This document shows, piece by piece, positions 13,601-25,600 of a stretch of 64,000 bases of DNA. This DNA comes from Pacificispira sp033344895 (GTDB lineage: Bacteria > Pseudomonadota > Alphaproteobacteria > UBA8366 > Aestuariispiraceae). Made by a program: the position numbers and the translations under genes. The first letter of the stretch is position 1. The number at the start of each line of letters is the position of its first letter. The stretch lies in assembly GCA_965229685.1 (NCBI GenBank), contig OZ245920.1, positions 806,001-870,000 of the forward strand, given 5' to 3'. The notes beneath the pieces were generated by a model. It was not told the origin of the DNA. It did no database searches and was given only the letters and a program-made list of their open reading frames with translations.

Positions 13601-16600
13601 TTCCGCAGGGCCTCGTCGATATGAACCTGACGTCCGGCGGGACGCCTGTGACCTATACGCTGTCGCAGGACGGTCAATCGATTACCGGTTCTGCAGGGGG
13701 CGAGTCTGTCTTCACCCTGACGCTGACGGGCAATTCGACGGACGGCTACGGCTTCAACTTCGACCTGACCGGGGTGCTGGACCACCCGACCGGCCAGGGC
13801 GAGAACGTGATCAACGATCTGCCCTTCGACATCACGGTGACCGACGGCGACGGCGGCACCGCGACGGCGACGCTGGAGATCGACGTGGTCGACGATGTGC
13901 CGACGGCGCATGACGATGGTGTGGTCACGGTGGGCGAGTGCACCACCGGCGGCGGTGGCGATTTGCCGGAAATGGATCACGATATTTCGAATATCGTGCT
14001 GTATCTGGCCGACAACACGACCGGCGACATCATCAAGGTGAAGATTGAAGCCTTCGATGAAATGGATGGCGTGCGCGACCCGGATCACCTGCCGATCCAG
14101 CAGTTCGTTGACACCAACTACCCGAATGCAACTCTGGTCGCGGGCCTGACCGTCAAGGCCGGTAACAATGCCACGCCGGGCTATGGTCCCGGTGAAGGTG
14201 AGCTGTTCATCACCGATGACGGCTACACAGCGGCGAACCTGCCGACCGCGGCCAAGGCCGACGTGGAATGGGACGCATCGGACGCCTTTGACGGCATGTA
14301 TATCGGCCCGAATAACCCGAGCCTGCTGTCCGACGGCACATCCGTCTCGGTCACGGTCGGGACGGATCAGGGCTCGGCCAACCTGATGGCGAATGACGAG
14401 CTGGGCGCTGACGGTGCGGCGATCACGAGCTTCACCTATACCGGTGAAGACGGTCAGTCGCATGTTGCACAGGCCGGTGAGACGGTCGATACGATCCACG
14501 GCACCCTGACCGTCAATTCGGACGGAAGCTGGAGCTACACGGTCGATCAGCAGGTGGCGAATGACGCGGGCGATGCCAGCGATACCTTCACCTACACCCT
14601 GACCGACGGCGACGGCGATACGTCGACGGCCAGCCAGACCATCGTGATCAAGGACGGTTGCATCGGTATCGATCTGGGTGCTGCCGCGACGGCGACGCTG
14701 GACGAGGACGATCTGACCACGGCGGCCGGCGATTCGGTCAATGGCACCGATGGTACTCAGGCGTCGACAATCACCAAGTCCTTCGACGTCGAATACGGCG
14801 CCGACGGGCCGGCGGCGACCGACCCGATCGTGCTGTCCGTTCCGCAGGCCCTGCAGGATATGGGCCTGACTTCCGGTGGCGATGCGATCGCCTACACGGT
14901 CTCGTCGGACGGTCTGACCCTGACCGCCAGTGCGGACGGCGAGACGGTCTTTACCGTTTCCCTGAGCGGCGATCCGGCCAGCGGGACGATGTCCTATACG
15001 TTCGACCTCGTCGGGCAGTTGGACCATCCGGCCGGTGCGGGTGAGAACGTGCTGAACATGCCGGTGGCGATCACCATTACCGACAGCGACGGCAGCCAGG
15101 CTTCGGGCACGGTTTCCCTGTCTGTCGTGGACGACGTGCCGGCGGTTGCCAACGACGCGCCCGTCATCGGACAGGCGGAATCCGTCTCGGTCGATGAGGA
15201 TGATCTGGCCGACGGCACGGACGGAAGTCAGTCGACCTCCGTCTCCGGCGATCTGGGCTTCGGTTCGGGTGACGTCATCGCCATCGATTACGGCGCGGAC
15301 GGGCCGGCAGCGGGGGCCCCGGCGGGCATTGCATACGGCGATCTGGACTTCACCATCGAAGGACCGGCGGGCCTCACCTCTCAGGGCGACCCCGTCACCT
15401 ATACCCAGAATGGCAATGTGCTGACCGCCGAGGCGGGCGGCCGCACGGTCTTCACGGTCGAACTGAATGCCGATGGCAGCTTCACCTTCGATCTGCAGGA
15501 CAGCCTCGACCACGCCGACGGCGCGGGTCAGAACGCCATGGATCTGGGCTTCACGCTGACCGGCGTGCCGAGTGCCGAAGCGATTGCCGCGGCGGTCGAC
15601 GGCGACGGCGACCCGGTCCAAGGGCTCGATACGGCGAGCGTGACGCAGTCCTTCTCGGTCTCCGTCGTTGACGACGTACCGGTCGCGACCGCCAACGATC
15701 TGACCGGCGAGCCGGAGATCGTGACCGTCACGATTACCAAGGACAACTACAACGAAACCGATGCAGGGTTCACGGTAACGGGCCGCCAGATCAATTCCGA
15801 CGGTACTTTGACCGACAAGTCGGGCGACCTGGTTTCGACCAACGCCAACCCGCCGGGCTTCGGTGTAACGGGGGCCGCATCGGGCGCCGATTCCGAAATC
15901 GGTTACAGCAACAGTCACGGCATCTCGGAAGAGCTGCATATCGACTTCGATCAGCCGATCACGGAAGTGACGATTGCCTATTCCTGGATGCACAGCGGGG
16001 AAGACGGGACCTACACCCTGTACCGCGACGGGCAGCCGGTGGGTACGGCCACGGTGGACGGTGTCACCGACCAGATCGACGCGGCCTTCACTGCCACGGC
16101 CGACGATGGCGGTCCGTTCAACAGCATCGTGTTCACGGCGCCGAGCGGCGGCGGGCATGACTTCCTGGTCCATTCGGTGCAGTTCCAGCAGACGGTGACA
16201 GGCGGCGGCGTCGTTGCCGAACAGGTCACGCTGGACGAGGACGACCTGATCGACGGGTCCGATCTGGACAAGGAAGGTCTCACGGCGAACGGCAACCTGA
16301 ACCTCGCGGGCGAGGAACTGGTGACGATCGATTACGGCGCGGACGGTCCGGCCGACGGTGCGCCGTCGGGTCTGGGCTACGGCGACCTGACCTTCACCAT
16401 TGACGGCCCGGCGGGCCTGACGTCGCAGGGTGAAGCGATCACCTACGACAACTCGACCCCGGGTGAGCTGGTTGCGACGGCGGGCGGCCGCGAAGTGTTC
16501 ACGGTGACGCTGAATGCCGATGGAAGCTTCTCCTTCACTCTGAAGGACACGATCGATCACGCCACAGGCGACGGCGAGAATGTCCAGGCGTTGAATTTCG

Positions 16601-19600
16601 GTCTGACGGGCGTGCCGAATGCCGGCACGATCACCGACTACGATCTGGATCCGGCGACCTTCGACGGGGTGCAGTTCACGCACAGCTTCCAGGTCAATGT
16701 CGTGGACGATGTCCCGACGGCGTTGGATGACAGCGCCGGTCCGGTCGAGGAAGGCCATTCGGTGTCGGGCAATGTCATGACGTCGAACGACACCGAAGGC
16801 GCCGATGGTGCGACCGTGACCTCCTTCAGCTATACCAACGGCAGCGGCCAGACGGTCGATGTCGCGGTCGATCCGCAGAATGGCGGCACGGCAACCACCG
16901 ACGCAGGCACGCTGACGGTCATGGCCGACGGCAGCTACACCTTCACGGCCAATGGCAATGTGGTGAGCGGCGGTGACACGCATGTCGAAAGCTTCGGCTA
17001 CACGCTGACGGACGCGGATGGCGATACGTCCTCCGCGACCCTGAACGTCACGATTACCGACGATGATGAGCCGGAAATCGAAATCTTCTATCCGGGCGAC
17101 GACGATCCGAACATGGGTCCGGACGGGGCTTTCGTGGACGAGGACGATCTGGGCGTCGAAGCCGGCGATACCGACCAGGGCACGGATCAGAACCAGCCTT
17201 CCTCGGTGAGCGGCGACATTCAGCTTACGCTGGGCGAAGACGGCTTCGGGTCGATCGCTCTGTCGGTTCCGCAGGAGCTCGAGGGGCGGAATCTGACTTC
17301 GGGCGGCCAGCCGGTGAGCTACGAAGTGTCCGGCGACGGTATGACGATCACGGCCTCGGCCGATGGCGAGACCGTCTTCACCATGACCCTGACAGGCAAC
17401 GCGACGGACGGCTTCGGCTGGACCTTCGACCTGACGGGCAATCTCGATCATGCCGCGGGCCAGGGCGAAAACCTGATTGCCGATCTGCCGTTCACGGTCA
17501 CCGTGACCGACAGTGACGGCGACGCGGCGTCCGGTTCGATCCTGGTCGATGTGAAGGACGATGTGCCGGTCGCAACCGCGAATACCGTTCCGGTCGGCGG
17601 CAATGAAGAGCAGATCATCCAGGTCACGAATATGGGCCAGGAGAGCGCGGCCTATAACAACACCTACGGGTACTATGTGAAGGGCCCGAACGGTGAGCCG
17701 ACCGAAGGCAAGATCATCTTCGCCAACACCAAGCAGGATATCGGTGAGACCTACACGATCGAAGGTCACGATCCGGCGGATGTCGGCTTCTTCGTGATCT
17801 CCAATGGCGCCTCCCTGAACGGGGGCATCTCGAACGGCATGACCGTTACCTTCGAGCAGGACAACAGCGGCGAATGGCATGCTGTGGCCGATGGTGGCCG
17901 CCTGTCGGGCCAGGGCGATCCGGTCCTGTTCGACGATCCCGCGCTGAATGAGAACAACTTCGATTACACGGTCGACAACCAAGTTGCCGGTAACCAGAAC
18001 TGGGAGGACATCCCGGGTGGCGGCGACAAGGACTTCAACGACGTCAACATCAATGTCGAGGTCATCACCACGACGACGATCCCGACGGTCGATGAAGACG
18101 ATCTGGCCGACGGCAGCAGCCCGGATGCCGGTGCCCTTGCGGTCAACGGCAACCTTGGCCTGGTGGGCGAAGAGCTGATCAGCATCGATTACGGTGCGGA
18201 TGGTGCCGCCGATGGCGCGCCGAGCGGCCTGGGCTACAGCGACCTGACCTTTACCATCGAAGGTCCGGCGGGTCTGACCTCCCAAGGCGATGCGGTCACG
18301 TATCAGCAGAATGGCGACGTTCTGACGGCCACGGCCGGTGGGCGTGAGGTCTTCACGGTTGAGCTCAATGCCGACGGAACCTTCACCTTCACGCTGAAGG
18401 ACTCCATCGACCACCAGAGCGGTTCCGGCCAGAATGTCCAGGCGCTGGCCTTCGGACTGATCGGGATCCCGACTGCCGCCGCGGCGGCCTCGGCCGAGGA
18501 TTTCGACTTCGATCCGGCCAGCTTCGACGGCGTGCAGTTCACCCACAGCTTCCAGGTCAATGTGGTCGATGACGTGCCGCTGGCGGTTGACGACAGCCAA
18601 GTCACGCTGGACGAAGGCGGTGTCACCGTCACCGGTCAGCTGATGGGCAACGATGTGGAAGGTGCGGACGGCGCGTCGGTTACCTCCTTCACCTACAGCG
18701 ACGTCAACGGCGACACGCAGACGGGTGCGGTCGGGCAGGAAGTCCAGACCGAACACGGTGCGCTGACCGTCAATGCCGACGGCAGCTACACCTACACGTC
18801 CAACACGTCGGTCGACAATCCGAACGGTGATGCCGTGACGGATGCGATCACCTACACGATCACCGATGCGGATGGCGACACGTCCACGGCGACGCACAGC
18901 TTCGAAATCGAAGACACGCTGCCCGAATTGTCGCTGCAGATCGGCCCGGCGGAAGGCTATGAGGATCAGCCGATCGGCCTGTCCATCTCCGCCGATCTGG
19001 CCCAGGCCAACAATGCGGTGACCGTGGGGGTCGAACTGAACAACGTGCCGACCGATGCGGTGCTTGTGACCGGGACCGGTCAGACCCTGACGGGGGCGGG
19101 CAGCTATACGCTGACGCCGGACGATCTGGATGGTCTGACGATCCAGGCCGGCCCGCACTCGGCCGACGATTTCGGCATCACGGTGACGGCGACGGCGACC
19201 CATACGGTCACCGGCGAGACCTTCACCACCGACCCGATGCCGCTGCCGGTGACGGTCCACGAGATCGCGGACGGCCCGACCCTGACCGTCACGGCCGATG
19301 TGGTCGCGGAAGGCGATGAAGGGACCGACGACATCCTGATCGGCGGCGCGGGTAGCGATACGCTGCTGGGTGGTGCCGGTGACGACACGATCGAAGGGCA
19401 GGGCGGCAACGACCTGCTGATCGGGGACGAGTATGACGGCATCATGTCCGCCGCGCTCAACATCGATGTCGGCCTGATCGACCAGGACGGCTCGGAAGTG
19501 GCGTCCCTCACCCTGAGCGGTCTGCCGGCAGGCGCCGCGCTGAACTCCGACACTGGAGCGATCACGGTCACCAACGGCTCGGCCGAGCTGACCGTGGCGG

Positions 19601-22600
19601 ATCTGCAGGGCCTGACGATTACCTTCCCGGCCGGAACAGACGCGTTCGACATCCAGGTCGCGGCGCGGACGGTCGACACCGATGCGGATAACAACACCAC
19701 CGACACGTCGGCGGATGTAATCCAGACCATCAGTGTCAGCCTGCCGGGCGGCGATGGCTACGGCGACGACACGATCACCGGCGGCGCCGGCGACGATACG
19801 ATCTACGGCAACCGGGGCGACGATATCCTGCACGGCGACGGGCCGGATGCCTGCCCGCCGAACCACGAGATCGTCAGCGGCACGCAGCAGGTCTTCGTGA
19901 CCGATCGTGGTCCGTTCGTCTCCATCGGGGATGACAGCGGCAACGGCGATATCGGCGAACCGGGCGAGGCTGGCCATGTCTCCGAAGGTGGCTTCACGGT
20001 GTCCGGCACGCTGGCCGGCGTCGGGACGGGTGTGGTGACGTCGATCACCTACACGGCCGAAGACGGTCAGGCGCTGACGGCGCTGGTCGATGCCACCAAC
20101 GGTGTCACGGTCGACACGCAGTACGGGATGCTGACGGTCAATGCCGACGGCAGCTTCAGCTACACGTCCGACCATGATGAAGATCACGGTACCAGCGGTG
20201 ACCCGCTGCCGGATCCGTTCTCCTTCACCGCGACGGTCCCGACGGGCGAATTCGGCGAAGGCGAGATCACCGCGGACAATTACAACGAAACCGGCGCCGG
20301 CTTCACGGTGACCGCGCGTTCGCTGGACGAGAACGGCAACCTGACCGAAGCCTCGGTCGACAATGTCTCGACCGGCAACAGCACGGCCGGTGCGGCCTTC
20401 GGTGTCCGCGGCAATACCGGCGGGCCGGCGGGTCAGCTCGGCTACGATGCGGAAGAGCAGGCCTCCGAGGAACTGATCGTCACCTTCGATCAGGACGTCA
20501 GCGGCGTGACCTTCTCCGTGGCCAACCACTACGAGACGGAAAGCGGCGGCGAAGTTGGACATTGGGTTGCCTACAAGGACGGCAATGTCGTCGCCCAGGG
20601 TGATTTCATCGCACCGGACGGCCAGAACCAGGCCACCCTTTCGCTGGACCTGCCGACCGGTGTGACGATCGACCAGTTGGTCTTCTCCGCGAAGCCCTAT
20701 GCCGGCGGTCAGTCCACGACATCCGACAGCTCCGATTACTGGATCACGAACATCACGTACCAGTACGGGACGGCGCCGGGCGGCGATGAGACCTTCAACG
20801 ACACGCTCTACGGCGAAGAAGGCAACGACCAGCTCTACGGTGACAAGGGCAACGACATCCTGCGTGGCGGTGCGGACAGCGATACCGTCGACGGCGGTAC
20901 GGGCATCGACGATGTCCATGCCGGCTCGGAAGACGATGTCGGTCTGTTCACCGTGGGTGAAGGTGGTGTCGGCGAGCGGTATGACGGCGGCACCGGGACG
21001 GATACGCTGCGGATCAAGTACACCGACGCGGATCTCCAGAACCCGGCCATTGTCGAGGAACTGCGTGAAATCCAGCAGTTCATTGCCGACAATTCCAACC
21101 CGCTCACCGATAGCGGGGCCGAGCGGACCTTCGAGGCCCTGGGCATTACCGTCCAGGATTGGGAAGACGTCGTGCTCGACGGCCCGCCGCTGCCGAACCC
21201 GGTGGATGCGAACGACGACACCGACTCCCTGATCGAGGGCGGTCAGACGACGACGGGCAACCTGCTCAGCAACGACGAAACGGGCGGCGGCCAGATCACC
21301 TCCTTCACCTACACGAAGGAAGACGGCACCACCGGCACGGCGTCCGCGGGCGACACGGTCGATACGATCTATGGCGAACTGACCGTTCAGGCGGACGGCA
21401 GCTACACCTACACGTCCGACCCGTCGGAAGACCACAGCGGCGGCGATCTCAACGAGACCGTCACCTATACCGTGACCAACCAGTACGGCAGCGACGATGC
21501 CACGTTGACGATCAATGTCGGCGATACGGTCCCGGATGCCGTGGACGATGCCAACAGCACCGTCGAGGGTGGTCAGGCGATCACCGGCAACCTGCTGAAC
21601 AATGACGATCTGGGCGCCGACGGCTCGACGCTGACCTCGTTCACCTACACGGACGCGAACGGCAATCAGCAGACGGCCAGTGCCGGTTCCACGGTCACGA
21701 CCCAGACCGGGTCACTGACGGTTCAGGCAAACGGCGCATACAGCTTCACGGCCAATGACAGCGTGGTGCATGACACCGACGGCCAGATCGAGCAGGAGGT
21801 CTTCTCCTATACGATCACCGACGGTGACGGCGACACCGCGTCGGCCACGGCGACGATCGACATCGCGGATACCAATCCGGAAGTCGACGCCATCGCGGCC
21901 CCGGCGAACGGTCTGGAAGATCAGTGGATCCAGCTCAACATGGACAGCGCGCTGCTGACCAGTGAAGGGCCGGATACGGTGTCGATCACGATCACCGGTG
22001 TGCCGGAAGGCGCGCGCCTGAATCCGGGGACGGAAGTCGAGCCGGGTGTCTGGACGACGACGGCGGCGGAGCTGCCGAGCGTCTGCATCCTGCCGCCGGA
22101 AGACTTCTCCGGTGAAATCGACCTGACCCTGACGGTCACCACGACCGATGTCGACGGTGATACCGATACGGACAGCGAAACCTTCACGGTCTTCGTCGCC
22201 CCGGTCGTCGACGAGATCGATCTGGCCGTCCAGGACGCAACGGCGGTGCCGTGCAACGATCCGAATGAGCCGGGCGAAGGCCTGCGTGTGACGAATATGG
22301 GTCAGGAAAGCGCGGCCTATCACAACACCTACGGCTACTTCGTCATCGGTGCGGGCGGCGTCCCGACGGTGGGTCAGATCCTGTTCGCCAACACGAAGCA
22401 GGAAATCGGTGTCACCAAGGAAATCGAAGGCGTCGACCCGGACGATGTCGGCTTCTTCGTGATCTCCAACGGCGCCAATCTGAATCCGGGTCTTGCCAAC
22501 GGAACCGAAGTGACCTTCCAGCAGGACGGCAGCGGCAACTGGGTCGCCCATACGGCGAACGGTCCGCTGTCCGGTCAGGGCGATCCGGTCATCTTCTCGA

Positions 22601-25600
22601 CCCCGGGTCTGAACGAAGGCAACTTCGATTACACCCAGGACAATGCCGTTGTCGGCAATCAGAACTGGGAAGACATCCCGGGCGGCGGTGACAACGACTT
22701 CAATGACGTCAACATGAACGTCGAGCGCTACACGATCGACGCGCCGTCCAACGACGCGGACATCACCGGCACTGACGGCAACGACGTCCTGGTCGGCACG
22801 GCGGCGGATGAGATCATCACCGGTGGAGACGGTGACGACACCATCACCGGCATGGGCGGCGACGATACCCTGCTGGGCGAAGGCGGTCGCGACACGATCT
22901 ACGGCGACGGCGGTCCGGATGCGGGTGAGGGCGGCGTGGTTGTGGTCGGCCAGCCGAGTGTGATCTTCCAGAGCTCGTTCGAGCAACTGCCGGATGATGT
23001 CCAGCAGTCGAATCCGAGCTACTTCGCGCAGAGCATCGACGGCTGGCACACCACGGCGGAGGATGTCGAGATCTGGACCGATCAGATGGTCCGCGATCTG
23101 GGCGATCAGCCGGACGGTACGACCTCGGCGGCGGATGGTGACAACTTCGTCGAACTGAACAACGTTCCGAGCGACGCGTTCTCCGACTCCGACGGCATCT
23201 ACCGCGATGTCCCGACCGAGGCGGGCAAGGTCTACGAACTGACCTTCAGCTATTCGGGTCGTCCGGGCTATGACGATACGGTCAACCAGATGACGGTTTC
23301 CGTCGATGGCGTCGATCTGGGCGAATACGCCCACGATATGGAGCACGCGACGGATCACGACTGGCAGACGGTCACCGTGAAGTTCACCGGAACCGGCGAG
23401 CCGATGCGGATCATGTTCCAGGAATCCTCGGAACACGATCAGAGCTACGGCCGTGGCATGTCGCTGGACAACATTATCCTGACCGATACCGGAACCAAGG
23501 TGGTCGACGGTATCGAAGGCGACAGCTTCAACGACACGATCTACGGCGGTGCCGACAACGACTACATCGACGGCCAGCAGGGCAACGATGTGATCTACGG
23601 CGACGACCCGATGGGGCTGGGCTATGACGGCTGCTTCACCGCGCCGGTATCCATCGCCGTCGGTGACAACGACATCGACGGGTCCGAAGTCCTGACGGTT
23701 GAAATCGGTGCCATCCCGCAGGGGGCGACGCTGTTCAACACGGCCGGCGATACTTTCTCGGGCTCGCAGGTTCACGTCCTGACGCCGGATCAACTGGACG
23801 GGTTGCAGATCCGCGTGCCGAACGGTACGGGCGACTTCACCCTGACGGTCGAAGTCACCTCGTTGGATACCGATCCGGATCGCGGTGAAACCGATACGGG
23901 CACGGTCTCGGCCACGATCGATATCGACATTCCGGACACGTCGGGCGGAACCGGCGTTCCGGGCGACGATACGATCCTGGGCGGCAGTGGTGCCGACACG
24001 ATCTACGGTCAGCAGGGTGACGACGTCATTTATGGCGATCAAGGGCCCGGCATGCAGGCGCCTGGCGGCGATCCGGAACCCGAACCGGAACCCCAGCCGC
24101 AGGAAGTCACTTTCGGTCTGTCGACGCCGAGCTATTCCGACGATCCGCTGAACCTGTATCCCAGCAACGGCGACTCCTATGCCCGGGGCTACACGGATGG
24201 CGGCGACTATGTCGTGAAGATCGGCGGCAAGGACGATTGCGACATCTGCAACATGGCCGGTGGCTACACCACGAACTTCACCGTGGATGAGGCCGCGACC
24301 GACGGCACGCTGACCTTCAGCTACCGCATGACCTTCGACCGTGACTACGAGTCGAATGAATACGGTGAGGTCTGGGTCGCCATCGACGGCCAGAAGGTCA
24401 TGCTGAACGGCAATGACTATGTCCAGAAAGTCAGCGGCAACGGCAATGGCGGCGATGATTTCGACAGTGGCTGGCAGACGGTCACGATCGATATCGGCAA
24501 CCTGTCGCCAGGGGCGCATTCGGTCACGCTCGGCGGGTACAACAACGCCAAGACGACCCAGAGCGAGGAGATGACGGTCCGCTTCACCGATATCGAAGTG
24601 ACCGGCATGGTCGGCGGTACCGGCGATACGGGCGATACCGGCTCCGACGTCAACGCCATCTTCCACTTCGGTCTGGATGACGTGACCTGGAGCAGCAACG
24701 AGACCGTCACCGACAGTGTCAGCGGCCTGACCGGCACCGCCAAGGGCGGCACCGGCGCGACCGGCGGCACCGATGGCGGCGGGGCCCAGTTCGACGGCGA
24801 CTGCGATTATATCGAAGTGCCGCACAACGCCGCGATGGAAACCCAGACCGGGACCTTCACCATCGACTTCCTGGCGTGGAACAACGGGACGCTGGCTTCG
24901 AAGGACTCCAGCGGCTACGACGACGGCGGCCATTTCGATATGGAGGTCAACAGCGACCGCGAGGTGAAGCTGCGCTTCCAGACCGAAAGCGAGAGCTTCT
25001 ATCTCGAAGGCGGCAACATCGACTATCAGAACTGGCACAATGCCACCGTGACCTGGGACGGCACGACCGTGTCGCTCTACGTCGACGGCAACCTGGTCGA
25101 CAGCGTCGCTTCCGACTGGAACATGGCTGCCAACCAGAACCCGTGGACCTTCGCGGCGTCGCAGACGCATAGCGGCGATGACACCGCAAACAACCTGCGG
25201 GATTACCTGAGTGGCAAGATCGACAGTCCGGCCCTCTTCGACGGCGCGCTGAGTGCTCAGGAAGTGGCCGCGATGGTCAACAGCGGAACCGGGTATTTCA
25301 TCGAGAATCTGGGCAGCGGCTCTGGTGCGGAGAGCGTGGACCTCGACATCGAAGGCACCAATATCGACACGGCCGCGGTCGTGGCGAGCTGGGATGCCGC
25401 CGGTGTCAATCTGGAGGCGCTGCGGTACGACGCGGGGACCGACAGCTACAGCAATGCGTCCTTCTCGACGAAGAATGTCGGCTTCACCATCACGTCGAAC
25501 CACACCGACGACACCAGCCTGCACGGCAGCTACAGCTACGCCGGCATCTCGGTCGCGGGTGGTATCGATGGCGGTGAGATCGACACGCAGGACGGCAGCG

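Noticed and set aside
9517..21435. An 11.9-kb open frame on the reverse strand (3,972 codons), with others at 5041-9150 and 21712-28242
   Set aside because: They are in register with the adhesin codons, so reverse stops arise only from sense codons TCA, TTA and CTA, which the adhesin almost never uses; the frames end exactly at rare TCA codons (for example 9514-9516 and 21709-21711). The products are Arg-rich with no recognisable motif.
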